Assembly: GCF_003478445.1 (NCBI RefSeq) | Contig: NZ_QUET01000016.1 | Location: 22,893-86,892, forward strand | DNA: 64,000 nt | Direction of reading: 5' to 3' | Origin: Roseburia sp. AM59-24XD | GTDB taxonomy: Bacteria > Bacillota > Clostridia > Lachnospirales > Lachnospiraceae | The notes under the pieces: generated by a model | Database searches by the model: none | Seen by the model: only the letters and a program-made list of their open reading frames with translations | Told to the model about the DNA's origin: nothing | Shown: positions 26,693 to 36,884 of the stretch, piece by piece | Numbering within the stretch: position 1 is the stretch's first letter | How the letters are laid out: each line of letters begins with the position of its first letter | Program-made: the position numbers and the translations under genes

Positions 26693-28222
26693 TCAATTTC
26701 CAAGATATTCCTCAAGCATCTTCGCTGCGATCGGCACCGCATACTGACTCCCCGTTCCGGCACCTTCCACGATCACACTGACCGCGATTTTGGGGTCTGC
26801 TGCCGGCGCAAAGCCCACAAACCATGCATGTGAGGTCCCCTCCGAATCAATCTCTGCCGTGCCTGTCTTACCTGCCACCGGATAGGGCAGATTCCTTAAA
26901 GCTGCTGCCGTACCGTCAGACACGACTGAACGCATCATCCTTGTCACCTGATTGGCTCTTTTCCTTGAAATGACCGTCCGCTTTTCCTGCGGCTCATATT
27001 TCTTGACCACATGCCCGTCCACGCTCTCCGTGTGATCGACAAGATACGGAGTCATCATTACTCCGTCATTGGCGATCGTTGCGCTGATCAGGGCATTCTG
27101 TAATGGTGTGATCGTTGTTTTTCCCTGACCGATCGCCGTCTGTGCCGCCTCTGCCGTATCCGATTTCTCGTCGAGCACAAAACGGCTCCTGCTGCTGACA
27201 AACTTTACACCGAGCGAGCTGTTAAAACCAAATGCCTCACAGAGCTTGCGGTAGGATTTGCGGTTTAAACCCACACCGATATGTGCAAAAGAACCGTTGC
27301 AGGAATGCGCCAGTGAGCTTTTCAGATCGACCGTCCCATGGTGCTCCCCGTTGTAGCACCGGATCACATTGCCTCCAAACGTATCGCTTCCGCTGCATTC
27401 ATACCGGTACTTGTCAAATGACGGATTCTCTCTCATATATTCCATCGCCGTCAGGATCTTAAACGTCGATCCCGGCGGATACAGCCCCTGCGTCGCGCGG
27501 TTTAAAAGTGCTGAGTTGCCAGCCTCATCTGCCACCAGCGAATCCCACTCGGAACGCACCGTATTCGGATCATAATCCGGCTTGGATACCATTGCCAGGA
27601 CCTTTCCGGTGGACGGCTCGATTGCCACAACAGCGCCCTTCTGGTTTCCAAGTGCATCATATGCGATCTGCTGCAGCTTCGCATTTAACGTTGTTACAAC
27701 TATATCGCCCTGATTTTTCTGTCCCTGCAGCTGATTGGAGAGCTGCTTTAACGGATTGACATGTGAGGTCAGAAGCGGAAAGCTCTGTTCCAGTTCTATA
27801 CCGGTCTTACTGTTCCACACACGTCCCACAACATGGCAGAAAACGTTCTTATATGGATAAACTCTTGTCTCATTTCCCTTCTGATCCGTCTCGGTCGTAG
27901 CAAGCACCCTGCCGTCCGACGACACGATATCTCCGCGGACAATCCGCTCTGCCAGAAGCTCCTGCCTCTTGTTGGCGGGATTGTTGATGATTTCCTGACT
28001 ATCCTGCACCATAAACTTCACAAGATATCCGATCATCCCCAGAAAGACAATAACAACGCAGTACGCTACTGCGATCACCTGACGGTTTCCGCGCTTTCTA
28101 TCTTTATCTGCGTTCCTGTCTCTGCGTTCTTTTCGCTCTGCGGCGCGTGGCTCCTTCCGCTTCGTACTCTTCCGTTTCCCATTCCTGCTCCGCTCTGCGC
28201 TTTCGTTTTCTTTTCTCCTCAA
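26693..28222 (-). CDS. Penicillin-binding protein, class B-like transpeptidase
   Basis: 509 residues from a TTG start, eleven bases after GGAGG. A long basic cytoplasmic tail (residues 1-48), one membrane anchor (about 49-70), a dimerisation-like part and a transpeptidase domain with S252-x-x-K255 (PGSTFKIL), S307-C-N309 and GKTGTAE. Cross-links peptidoglycan together with the FtsW/RodA-type polymerase encoded just upstream, the standard SEDS-bPBP pairing. Its first 119 bases overlap the end of that gene in another frame. The N-terminal penicillin-binding dimerisation domain is short, as in PbpA/SpoVD-like proteins of this group. Confidence 0.92.
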   Translation of the reverse strand: MRRKENESAERSRNGKRKSTKRKEPRAAERKERRDRNADKDRKRGNRQVIAVAYCVVIVFLGMIGYLVKFMVQDSQEIINNPANKRQELLAERIVRGDIVSSDGRVLATTETDQKGNETRVYPYKNVFCHVVGRVWNSKTGIELEQSFPLLTSHVNPLKQLSNQLQGQKNQGDIVVTTLNAKLQQIAYDALGNQKGAVVAIEPSTGKVLAMVSKPDYDPNTVRSEWDSLVADEAGNSALLNRATQGLYPPGSTFKILTAMEYMRENPSFDKYRYECSGSDTFGGNVIRCYNGEHHGTVDLKSSLAHSCNGSFAHIGVGLNRKSYRKLCEAFGFNSSLGVKFVSSRSRFVLDEKSDTAEAAQTAIGQGKTTITPLQNALISATIANDGVMMTPYLVDHTESVDGHVVKKYEPQEKRTVISRKRANQVTRMMRSVVSDGTAAALRNLPYPVAGKTGTAEIDSEGTSHAWFVGFAPAADPKIAVSVIVEGAGTGSQYAVPIAAKMLEEYLGN

Positions 28223-29596
28223 TCTCTCCCGCCTCCTCTCTGTTTAATACATACATGCCCTGAATAATACTGAACAGCACGATCGTGCTGATAACCGAGC
28301 TTCCTCCGTAGCTTACTAACGGAAGCGTTACACCCGTGGACGGAATAAACTTCACCGCACCGCCCACAGTCAGAAACACCTGAAAAATAAACTCCACTGC
28401 CAGTCCCAGCGCCGTCAGCTATAAAACCGGCGTGACATTTTCAGGGCAATATTGACAAACATGACAAAGCAGCTGATCTCGACAAGCACAACGCAGATTG
28501 CGAAAAACACACCCAGCTCCTCGCCGATCGCTGAAATAATGAAATCACTGGACGCAACCGGGATCTTGTCCGGCATTCCCTCTCCAAGCCCCATGCCAAA
28601 CCAGCCTCCTGTACCAAAGGCAAATAACGACTGTGCCACCTGATACCCCTGATTAGCGATCGTGCTCCATGGATCACGCCATGCGATCACACGATTCTGT
28701 ACATGCGTAAAGAGATGATATGCCACCACTGCCGCCCCGGAGCCACACGCCAATCCCGCCAGAAGATAACTCAGCCGCTCCGTGGAAACATACAGGATCA
28801 CCAGATACGTGATGTAAAAGATCAGTGCCGCACCCAGATCCTTCTCCAATACAAGGATCAGCACATGCGCTGCCGCAACTGCCGTCACAAGCACAAGATC
28901 CTTAAATCTCTCTGCCTTTGCCAGAAATGCGGCTGCAAAAAAAACATAAATAATCTTTACAAACTCAGACGGCTGCAGTGCAAAGCTGCCGATCGACACC
29001 CAGTTCTTTGCACCGTACCTCTCTTCTCCGATCACAAAGACAAGTGCAAGAAGCCCCAGCCCTGCGATCGCATAAAACCAGCCAAATATATCAAAGTAGG
29101 AAAACTTTTCTATGATATACGGAATGAACAGCCCTGCCACACAGGTTGCCGCCGCAAAGATCATCTGCCGGATGGCGCTTTCTGTGTCCAGCCGCTCGAT
29201 CATGACCATGCCGACCATCAGCAGCATCAACATATTATTCAGAACGATCTTTGACATTCCTTCATATACATACGGATACGCTTTTCCCGCAAACACAAAC
29301 AGAACAACCTGCAACAGATACAGAATAATGATCTGCACATGCAGACTGTTTAAGAAAAGCACAAGTGAGCAGATAAAATGGATGGTAAACATCAGCTTTA
29401 ACTGATGTCTGTATACTCTCTCCTTACGCTCCTTGTCCCTGCCTATAAATACCGTAAAACAATGCCAGGTATATACGGCAAAAAGGAAAATAATAATATA
29501 TTTTGATAATTCTACAACCACAGAATGCATGACTCCGATGGTATTGCTATTTCCAAGAAGCTCCTGCAGCTTTCTTGCCGCCTCCTGTTTATCCAT
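28104..29596 (-). CDS. FtsW/RodA/SpoVE (SEDS) peptidoglycan polymerase (one-base frameshift in this sequence)
   Basis: Polymerises lipid II into glycan strands. With one A restored near 28420 (TATAAGCTG read as TATAGCTG) it is 497 residues. An N-terminal extension with about four extra membrane segments (1-165) precedes the SEDS core: GAKNWVSIGSFALQPSEF, ALIFYITYLVILYVSTER, catalytic-region VASSDFIISAIGEELGV and the C-terminal GVTLPLVSYGGSSVIST. A basic/acidic tail after residue ~445 is the part that overlaps the penicillin-binding protein gene. I cannot say whether it serves elongation or division. Confidence 0.92.
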
Positions 29597-29666
29597 ATTA
29601 ATCGATACCTTTCTGTCAACCGGCTGCCTGCCGGAATGACTCCGTCGCCCGGTTTGTTATCCATTA

Positions 29667-32165
29667 CTACTGGACCGGATCATAAAAATGTCCCTTCTGT
29701 CCCTCCGGAAATCTTCCCTTCAAAACGTCTGTCATCTCCTGCGGCGTCTCGATCGTAAAATCATACCGGAAACGCTTTATGCCGCACTTTCTGTACTGCT
29801 GCCGCTCCTCGTCAAGACAGAGAGGTTCTCCGTGATAAATGATATTATAACAATATTTACAGCAATTTAAAACCACAAAGGTACGCTTTTTGGCGTCCTG
29901 CATCCACAAAAGCTGCCCGCCGCCGTTTTTCTTCTGACATCCCTTCTGATGACGATGCACGCACTGCGCCGATACCATCAGCGGAATATATCCGTAAATA
30001 ACCGCCTCAATATCTACAGATGTAGAAAGCTCCTGACATTCCTGTCCGGTCAGTTCCAGAGGCACGGTGCAGTGTTTGACACCCTGATCCTGCCACCAGC
30101 TCAACGCCTCGTTATTGGCGGTATAAAGATTGGCATCTGTAATAATCCTTTCCGCAGCGATCCCGGCTTCCTTCGTAAGAAACACAAATGATTCCATATT
30201 ACGGATCACATAACCGGTAAGCTCCGACATCCGGTAAATACTGTCTCCACGGCTTAGCTTCTGCTGTTCCGACCGGTACACTGCCTCCCTGAAAATAAGC
30301 GGCATCATCAGGTACATGTTCTTTCCCGATGCTGCGCCCTTTCTGATCAGCCTGCGAAGTTCACTGTCATCCATCTGCTCCGTCCGCAGATAAATATCGT
30401 CCACACCCGGATCGTCGATTGCCTTCTGTGCCTGCCAGTCATATAATACCGACACGACGATTCGCTCCGGATCCTTACTGCCTGGCTGTCCTGCCACATG
30501 CTCCGGATGCATCGGTTCAGCATACATCTCACTTTCCGGCTGCCCATTATTTATCTCTGTCAGAGGCTTTCCGATATGGCGGTCATATTCCGAAGCCTCT
30601 AACTTCTCTAACAGTCCTGCAAGCACCTCCCGCCGCAGGCGTTTCACCGCCCCGACCGGGATAAAAAGCTCGCCGGTAAGCTTCACCCGGCAATTGCTGC
30701 AGCGAAAAACAGTACCGCCGGTCTGGCATAAAATACGCCGGATCGACTCCTCCTCTGCCGCACTTTTCTGTGCCTTCTGGCATATATCGCCCTCAAGCAG
30801 AAAGGAAGCTTCTCTGTCCTCTCCCTGAAAAGCCGCACAAAGCTTCATCGTCTCTCCCTCTGCCGCCTCAAAGTGCATGGAAACAGTAAGCTTTGCATCC
30901 TCCGAAAGATAGTGCTCCCTGATCTCTTCCAAAAGTCCGGCATCCTTTGTACGGTATACGCTGTCTCCTTTGCGGATACGGCTGCCCTTCAGATATCTCG
31001 TCTTTACAAGCTCTCCCTTACGGCGTCCTTCTCCAATCGTATACTCATAGGATGTGCGTTGCTTCCCGTCACGAAATTCCACAACATCCTGTGCATGAAC
31101 ATCGCGTTCCAGCCGGTATGTTGCAGTGTGCGGATCAACCGCCGTAACCGTACCTACCTGCACACCGCCATGATTTGGGCGCAGATCCGCGATCATATCT
31201 CCCTTGCCCTTCGGAACCGCATACGGCACGCCGCTTCTTCCCTCCATATAACCGGAGGTGAAACCCTGACGGTTGTATAATTCCGCCAGCTTCCGTACAT
31301 CCTCCTGCCACTCCGATTGATGACATGCCAGATATTGTTCATAATCCGTTCTGCCAAGCTTATCATACAAATCAACATATTTGCGGTACATCGCTGTGGT
31401 CAGCGCCACATACTCCGGGCGCTTCATACGCCCCTCCAGTTTCAGCGAATCCACACCAATCTCCATCAGGTCGCCAATATGTTCAAGACTGCAGTGCTCT
31501 CTCGGACTTAATAAATACCCCGCTCCCCTGCCATCTTCGCACTGATAGAGCTGCCGGCACGGCTGTGCACATCGTCCTCTGTTGCCGCTTCTTCCTCCCA
31601 GCATACTGCTAAACAGGCATTGTCCGGAATAACAGTAGCACAATGCTCCATGCACAAAGATCTCAAGCTCCAGCCCCGTCTCCCGGCGCATATCGGCAAG
31701 CTCCGGAAGGGACAGCTCTCTTGCCGGCACGATCCTTGTCACGCCGTACGGTCTTAATACACTTGCACTCTCGCCCATTGTCAACGTCATCTGCGTGCTG
31801 GCATGAAGATCAAGCCCCGGAAAATGTCTGTGAAGAAAGCGCATCACGCCGACGTCCTGCACTATCGCCGCATCCAGTCCTTCCAGATAATACGGCGCAA
31901 TATAATCGTATAAGGAGTCTGCAAGCTCCTCCGGTTTTAGAAGCGTGTTCACGGTCATATAGACCTTTACTCCGTACCGATGGCAGTAGCGGATCACCTC
32001 CCGCATATCGTCTCCCTGTGGGTTATCTGCATAGGCTCTCGCCCCAAACCGGCTCCCGCCAATATATATCGCATCACATCCGGCATTCACTGCAGCTCTC
32101 ACGCTCTCGATCGAGCCTGCCGGCGATAAAATCTCGGGCTTTTTTCTCTGAATCTTGTCTGTCAT
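29667..32165 (-). CDS. U32 family peptidase / RlhA-like protein (DUF3656)
   Basis: 832 residues. N-terminal U32 domain: PEILSPAGSIESVRAAVNAG, GARAYADNP, then the cysteine cluster region CYCYSGQCLFSS...GRCAQPCRQ (about 170-205). A DUF3656-like middle and a C-terminal part with further Cys (CKYCYNIIYHG) suggest an iron-sulfur protein. Relatives act in hydroxylation of 23S rRNA (RlhA) or tRNA (TrhP); protease activity is the older annotation. ATG follows GGAGAGCAGATAGA. ZapA followed by U32 is a conserved order in Firmicutes. Confidence 0.9.
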   Translation of the reverse strand: MTDKIQRKKPEILSPAGSIESVRAAVNAGCDAIYIGGSRFGARAYADNPQGDDMREVIRYCHRYGVKVYMTVNTLLKPEELADSLYDYIAPYYLEGLDAAIVQDVGVMRFLHRHFPGLDLHASTQMTLTMGESASVLRPYGVTRIVPARELSLPELADMRRETGLELEIFVHGALCYCYSGQCLFSSMLGGRSGNRGRCAQPCRQLYQCEDGRGAGYLLSPREHCSLEHIGDLMEIGVDSLKLEGRMKRPEYVALTTAMYRKYVDLYDKLGRTDYEQYLACHQSEWQEDVRKLAELYNRQGFTSGYMEGRSGVPYAVPKGKGDMIADLRPNHGGVQVGTVTAVDPHTATYRLERDVHAQDVVEFRDGKQRTSYEYTIGEGRRKGELVKTRYLKGSRIRKGDSVYRTKDAGLLEEIREHYLSEDAKLTVSMHFEAAEGETMKLCAAFQGEDREASFLLEGDICQKAQKSAAEEESIRRILCQTGGTVFRCSNCRVKLTGELFIPVGAVKRLRREVLAGLLEKLEASEYDRHIGKPLTEINNGQPESEMYAEPMHPEHVAGQPGSKDPERIVVSVLYDWQAQKAIDDPGVDDIYLRTEQMDDSELRRLIRKGAASGKNMYLMMPLIFREAVYRSEQQKLSRGDSIYRMSELTGYVIRNMESFVFLTKEAGIAAERIITDANLYTANNEALSWWQDQGVKHCTVPLELTGQECQELSTSVDIEAVIYGYIPLMVSAQCVHRHQKGCQKKNGGGQLLWMQDAKKRTFVVLNCCKYCYNIIYHGEPLCLDEERQQYRKCGIKRFRYDFTIETPQEMTDVLKGRFPEGQKGHFYDPVQ

Positions 32166-32268
32166 TCTATCTGCTCTCCTGATCTTTGTTCACGAAGTCA
32201 AATCCTCTGCGGGCGCGGGATGGAACAAATGTATTGTTCCATCCTCCCTTTGCCTTCGCACGAATAAT

Positions 32269-32296
32269 AAAGGGCAAAACCGGTGTTTTGCCCTTT
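32269..32296 (-). terminator. Hairpin after the ZapA-coiled-coil gene
   Basis: Minus-strand AAAGGGCAAAAC, short loop, GTTTTGCCCTTT, followed by TATTATT. A second small palindrome, GGAACAATACATTTGTTCC, lies at 32222-32240. T-tract is weak, so partial read-through into the U32 gene is likely. Confidence 0.6.
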
Positions 32297-32307
32297 ATCC
32301 TGTTCTT

Positions 32308-33267
32308 TTATTTTCTCTTACTCTGGGAACGTCTGGAACCGGAATTCTTTCGTCCCCTCGCACCATTCTGACTGTCCTGTGTGCCGTCCTCCTTCGGATC
32401 CGCCTCCATCTCAAAGGACGCAATCGCAGGCTTTGCATTGTCCGTCTTGTCCACTGCTACAGGCTGTATTCCTGACATGATACTGTCATCCTTGGGCGTT
32501 ACTGCTGCAGCCTGACTGACCGACTGTGTCCCGGAAGCCGTGAGGTGTGCTTCCGGCACCACCGTTTTCACCGGCTGGCTGCTCTGCGATATTGATGTGG
32601 CTCCTGTCTGCACCTGCTGCTGTGGTCTGACGACATTGGCTGCTGCCGGATATGCCTGCCGCTGCTGTGGCACCTCCGGTCTTGCCACCTGTGCTGCCGC
32701 TCTCCGCAGAAGCTCTTTATTCTTCTCTTCAACCTCTTTGGTCTTGCTTTCTAATTCCTTATCCTTGCGGGCGATATCCTGGGATTTCTGCTCTAATTCC
32801 TTTTCTTTCTGAGCGATATCCTGAGATTTCTTCTCCAACTCTTTCTCTTTGTTCAAAAGCTCCTGCGTCTTCTGATCCAGCTCCGCTTCGAGACGGATCG
32901 TTTTCTTTTCAAGCTCTGACGTCTTCGCCTGCGCCTGCTTTAACTGCTCCTTCACAGACTTTAATTCCTCATTGCGTGAGACGATCTCATGCTTCATGCG
33001 GAACATTTCCTGCTCGACCTCGCCCTGCTGCTGTCTGTTCTCGTCCGCCTGCTTCTGTGCCTTAAAATAATCATCGGACAGATTGATCGCGAGAAGAATA
33101 TTCTTCATATCCATATCCAGGCGGTTATATGCCTCCTGCCGCTTAAACTCATCAAACTTCTCATTGATATGATTCGCGATATGCTGCAGATAATCACTGC
33201 TCTCGTAACCGCATATCGTATACTGCTTCCCGTTGATGATCACCTGTACATCTGTTTTCTCGTTCAT
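32308..33267 (-). CDS. Cell division protein ZapA fused to a long coiled coil
   Basis: Start taken at 33267; 319 residues. Residues about 5-90 are a ZapA domain (VQVIINGKQYTICGYES, VANHINEKFDE-like, LLAINLSDDYFKAQ), which bundles FtsZ filaments. Residues about 95-200 are a highly charged coiled coil with repeats of the type KELEKKSQDIAQKE; the rest is Gln/Pro/Ala-rich and probably unstructured, ending in a basic SRRSQSKRK. Ordinary ZapA is about 90 residues, so three quarters of this protein is extra. Likely a midcell scaffold (inference). Confidence 0.85.
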   Translation of the reverse strand: MNEKTDVQVIINGKQYTICGYESSDYLQHIANHINEKFDEFKRQEAYNRLDMDMKNILLAINLSDDYFKAQKQADENRQQQGEVEQEMFRMKHEIVSRNEELKSVKEQLKQAQAKTSELEKKTIRLEAELDQKTQELLNKEKELEKKSQDIAQKEKELEQKSQDIARKDKELESKTKEVEEKNKELLRRAAAQVARPEVPQQRQAYPAAANVVRPQQQVQTGATSISQSSQPVKTVVPEAHLTASGTQSVSQAAAVTPKDDSIMSGIQPVAVDKTDNAKPAIASFEMEADPKEDGTQDSQNGARGRKNSGSRRSQSKRK

Positions 33268-33336
33268 TCTCACCCGCACCTTCCTCTGCCATCTCTGTGA
33301 CGGCATCCTTTGTATTAGAACCTCCCCTGCCTTTGC

Positions 33337-33966
33337 CTATGAAACAGGCTCTTCCTGTACCTCCGGCAATTGCAGTTCTTCCTGCTGTGCGGCTGCTTCC
33401 TGCTGCGCCTGCACCTGGGCATCCTCGTCTGTGACAAGCTCCGCCTTATTCTGGCTGATCACATCCAGATATCCCTGCAGCGCTGACTCCAATGCCCGCG
33501 CATTGCTGCTTGTGGTCTCCAATGCCGCAGCCAGTGTCTTCTCAGACATCTCTAACAGATCTCTTGTGTAGTAGATTGCACCATTGCCGATCTCCGCTGC
33601 CTGTGCTCTTGCATTGGCAACGATCTGCTCTGCCTGCTCATTGGCTTCCCGTACCGTGATCTCTGCCTGCTGGTAAGCCTCCTGCATGATCGCATGCTCC
33701 TCCACAAGAGCCTTGTACTGCTCCTGCGCATCTGAGAGAATCGCTGCCGCCTTCTGCTCTGCATTATCAAGGATCTCCTCTCTCTGTCGGAGAATCTTCT
33801 GATAGCGCTTAATCTCCTCCGGCACATCCCGGCGCAGATCATCCAGTAGATCGTAAAGCTCGTCCTTAGGAACTACCACCTTCGTTGAAGAAAGTCTCTG
33901 CATACGGCAACTTTCCACAAATTCAAAAATATCATCAATCTCCTGCTCAATTCTGCTTGACTGCAT
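33337..33966 (-). CDS. DivIVA/ATP-synthase-b-like coiled-coil protein
   Basis: Start at 33966 (TAGGAGAGAACGAT before the ATG), 209 residues. A short N-terminal part with VVPKDELYDLLDDLRRDVPEEI, then continuous coiled coil (residues about 55-175) and an acidic Gln-rich end. Orthologues in Clostridia are often annotated as ATPase or H-type ATPase subunit; I see no nucleotide site. Its place between coaD and the ZapA gene points to the cell division apparatus. Confidence 0.75.
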   Translation of the reverse strand: MQSSRIEQEIDDIFEFVESCRMQRLSSTKVVVPKDELYDLLDDLRRDVPEEIKRYQKILRQREEILDNAEQKAAAILSDAQEQYKALVEEHAIMQEAYQQAEITVREANEQAEQIVANARAQAAEIGNGAIYYTRDLLEMSEKTLAAALETTSSNARALESALQGYLDVISQNKAELVTDEDAQVQAQQEAAAQQEELQLPEVQEEPVS

Positions 33967-34006
33967 ATCGTTCTCTCCTATCTGCAAATCTATGATTATG
34001 ATAATG

Positions 34007-34492
34007 TTAATTTGATACTACTCCATGCTCCCTCATATAGCGAAGAACCGTCTCCGGTACATAACCGGAAATATCTGCCTGATATCTTAAAAGCTCTCTG
34101 ACTGCACTGGAACTGATATAGGAATACTCCGGTGCAGATGCCAGAAATATGGTATCTGCCTGAACAGACAGTTTATGGTTCGCCTGTGCAAGCGGAAGCT
34201 CATACTCAAAATCTCCCGGCGTTCTCAGTCCCCGCACGATCGCATCTGCATGCTGCTCCTTCACAAAATCTACCAGAAGCCCCTCAAAAGAAGATACCTC
34301 AATATTATCCTGATCCGCTGTAATCTCCCGCAGCATCGCCACCCTCTCCTCTTTGGAAAATAATGGCTGCTTTGCACTGTTGACTAAAACACCGACCACA
34401 AGCCGGTCAAACATCCGTGAAGCACGCCGGATCAGATCGACATGACCCGTTGTCACCGGATCAAAGCTTCCCGGAAATACTGCTGTACTCAT
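34007..34492 (-). CDS. coaD: Pantetheine-phosphate adenylyltransferase
   Basis: Transfers AMP to 4'-phosphopantetheine, giving dephospho-CoA. 161 residues, usual length. PGSFDPVTTGHVDLIRRA at the start includes the nucleotide-binding GH motif, with RGLRTPGDFEYELPLAQAN and YSYISSSAVREL typical of CoaD. Starts two bases after the rsmD stop; GAGAGGACGAATAACG serves as its ribosome site within rsmD. rsmD-coaD is a conserved pair. Confidence 0.97.
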   Translation of the reverse strand: MSTAVFPGSFDPVTTGHVDLIRRASRMFDRLVVGVLVNSAKQPLFSKEERVAMLREITADQDNIEVSSFEGLLVDFVKEQHADAIVRGLRTPGDFEYELPLAQANHKLSVQADTIFLASAPEYSYISSSAVRELLRYQADISGYVPETVLRYMREHGVVSN

Positions 34493-34494
34493 CG

Positions 34495-35079
34495 TTATTC
34501 GTCCTCTCCCGCCACGGCTGTTTTATCCCGGCAGATAAATATATGACAATTGTTCTTGTATTCCTTGACTCTCTCCACATACCATCCACAGGTTGGAGGA
34601 AGCACGATCGGATCGTCCTCCATGGATGCCTCAACAATGATCCTTGTATCATCATGAACCAGCGATGACTCAATCAGATAAGGAATTATCCTTCTCTCCA
34701 GCCCCATGCTGTACGGTGGATCCATAAAAATAACATCAAATGCTTTCTTCTGCTGATCAAGTCTGCGAAGTGCCTGGATAACATCCATCGCCATCACCCT
34801 TGCCTGTTCCTCAAAATGCGTATGATGAAGGTTCGTGCGGATGCACCGCAGTGCTTCCCGGTCGTTGTCTACCAGCACAGCCTCTGCCGCACCTCTGCTC
34901 AATGCCTCGATCGCGATCCCGCCACTGCCGCTGAACAGATCCAGGAATCTTGCCTCATACAGATCCTGCTGTATAATATTAAATAATGTCTCTTTGATCT
35001 TATCCGAGGTCGGTCTGGTATGGCGTCCCGCCGGAGTCTCCAGTTTCAGACGTCTCGCCGTTCCTGCAATCACTCTCAT
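34495..35079 (-). CDS. rsmD: 16S rRNA (guanine(966)-N(2))-methyltransferase
   Basis: Methylates G966 of 16S rRNA. 194 residues. RPTSDKIKETLFNII near the N terminus, SAM loop FLDLFSGSGGIAIEALSRGA, and the catalytic DVIFMDPPYSMG. The start GTG or ATG region is at 35079 (MRVIAGTARRLKL), as in all family members. Confidence 0.96.
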   Translation of the reverse strand: MRVIAGTARRLKLETPAGRHTRPTSDKIKETLFNIIQQDLYEARFLDLFSGSGGIAIEALSRGAAEAVLVDNDREALRCIRTNLHHTHFEEQARVMAMDVIQALRRLDQQKKAFDVIFMDPPYSMGLERRIIPYLIESSLVHDDTRIIVEASMEDDPIVLPPTCGWYVERVKEYKNNCHIFICRDKTAVAGEDE

Positions 35080-35164
35080 TGCATTCCCTCATTTCCTTTA
35101 AATTTCGTATTATAACACAATATAAGATACTAATTATTGTATCACATTCCATCGGGGCGGTCAA

Positions 35165-36781
35165 TCACACATCTTGTGCCGTCAGCGTGATGAGCTGCTC
35201 CTTTGTCGGCTCCTCAAGAAGCACGATCCGGTTCGCCTGATTCACGATCATCCTCTCGAATACATTGCGGACACCACGGGCATTTCCAAAGTCCCGGCGC
35301 TCCTGTTCATTCATGGAGGCAAGATATAATCCAAGTTTCTTCACTGCCGTATCCTCAACGACCATCCCTGCCTGTTCCGCCATAACTGTTAAAATCTCTA
35401 ACAACTGTTGTTCGGAATAGTCTTCAAATGTAATAAATTTATTGAAGCGGGAGATGAGTCCCGTGTTGCTTCGCAAGAACTGCTCCATCTCCTCCCTGTA
35501 ACCGGCAACGATCACCACAAGATCATCCCTGTGATCCTCCATCATCTTGACCAGCGTATCTACCGCCTCAGAGCCATAATCATTCGTTGTATCCGGGCTG
35601 ACCAGCGCATATGCCTCATCAATAAATAATACGCCGCCGATCGCCTGCTCCACCACCTCGCGGACATTGATCGCCGTCTGTCCCACATAACCGGCAACCA
35701 GACGGGATCGGTCTGTCTCGATAAGCTGCCCCTCCGACAGGATACCGAGCTCTCTGTAAATCCTTGCCACAAGACGGGCAACCGTGGTCTTTCCGGTTCC
35801 CGGATTGCCGGTAAATACCATATGATAAGACATGTCCATAGCGGGAAGCTTATATTCCTCGCGCATCCGGCGCACCTTGATCAGATTCACAAGAGAACGG
35901 ACCTCCTCCTTGACGTTGTCCAGTCCTACCAGCTGATTCAGTTCGTCCAAAAGTTTAGCCACTCGCTGCTCTTTTGCTTCCTTTTCTGCCTTCTGCCGCT
36001 CCTGCAGCCGTTTCTTTACCTTTTCAAACTCTTTCCTGGCTTCTCTCTGCTCATCCTCCGGACTTTCCTGTATATTTCCTTCCGACTCCACTTCGTCCGA
36101 AGTAACCGTTTCAGGAAGCATTCTCTGATCCGTCTTATCTGCCGGCATATTCACCTGCCATTCAGTCTTTTTGCTTTCTTCCCCGGTCAGCCATTTCACA
36201 CCGGAGCAGATATTTCGGGCAGCAAGCTTATGACGGATATAGCTTTCCTCCCATTCCGGGCTGACACCTCCGGAGCAGACAAATAACACGGTTCTTTCAT
36301 AATATTCACGGATATACTCCTGACCTGCCCGGTCAAAGCGGTCGGATAATTCCATCATACACAAAAGTACATTGATCACATTGTCAAGAAACAGCACCGC
36401 CTGTTCCTCTTTCAAATGCCTGTCATACACACCGCAGATCTGGATCAGGATCGGAGGCATCGCTGCATACTTCTCCGCATAATGAACTACACTCTGCTCC
36501 AATATCTCCGCATCCGGGCTGATCTCAAGCGGATTGGTCTGTGTCAGGCACCGGATGTATTCTTTCTGCCCGTCAGAAATATTGTCCAAACGCACCGCCA
36601 GTTCCACCAGTACCGACTGGACATACAGATCTAACACCTCCGCTGCAGACTGCTTCATCATGTTCTCTGCCTCCCGCCAGTAGCCCTGTTTCTCCAGTCT
36701 CTTACAGATCTTTGCCAGCGAATGGTAATATTTCTGCCCCATAGCACAGATTTCATCACCGGTATACATCGCGTTTGCCAT
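35165..36781 (-). CDS. SpoVK/CbxX-like AAA ATPase
   Basis: Start at 36781 (AGGAGG seven bases upstream), 538 residues. A helical N-terminal half (to about 255) without known motif, a charged coil (about 240-270, KKRLQERQKAEKEAK) and a single AAA domain: LDNVKEEVRSLVNL, Walker A TGNPGTGKTTVARLV, Walker B GVLFIDEAYALV, sensor NTGLISRFNKF. CbxX/CfxQ-type AAA proteins remodel Rubisco or, as SpoVK, act in sporulation; the N-terminal half here has neither set of partners. First gene of the rsmD-coaD-division run. Confidence 0.85.
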   Translation of the reverse strand: MANAMYTGDEICAMGQKYYHSLAKICKRLEKQGYWREAENMMKQSAAEVLDLYVQSVLVELAVRLDNISDGQKEYIRCLTQTNPLEISPDAEILEQSVVHYAEKYAAMPPILIQICGVYDRHLKEEQAVLFLDNVINVLLCMMELSDRFDRAGQEYIREYYERTVLFVCSGGVSPEWEESYIRHKLAARNICSGVKWLTGEESKKTEWQVNMPADKTDQRMLPETVTSDEVESEGNIQESPEDEQREARKEFEKVKKRLQERQKAEKEAKEQRVAKLLDELNQLVGLDNVKEEVRSLVNLIKVRRMREEYKLPAMDMSYHMVFTGNPGTGKTTVARLVARIYRELGILSEGQLIETDRSRLVAGYVGQTAINVREVVEQAIGGVLFIDEAYALVSPDTTNDYGSEAVDTLVKMMEDHRDDLVVIVAGYREEMEQFLRSNTGLISRFNKFITFEDYSEQQLLEILTVMAEQAGMVVEDTAVKKLGLYLASMNEQERRDFGNARGVRNVFERMIVNQANRIVLLEEPTKEQLITLTAQDV

Positions 36782-36820
36782 CACATCCCCTCCTTTCTCC
36801 AAAACAGCCTATTTTGCCTC

Positions 36821-36849
36821 ATTGTACTACAATTCTCATCAATAGACAA
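36821..36849 (-). promoter_or_regulatory. Promoter of the AAA ATPase-led operon
   Basis: Minus strand TTGTCT, 17 bases, TACAAT, about 35 bases upstream of the start. Probably also drives rsmD and coaD. Confidence 0.65.
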
Positions 36850-36884
36850 GTTCCTGTCCAAAGACAATTTTTGTGATTTTTTTC

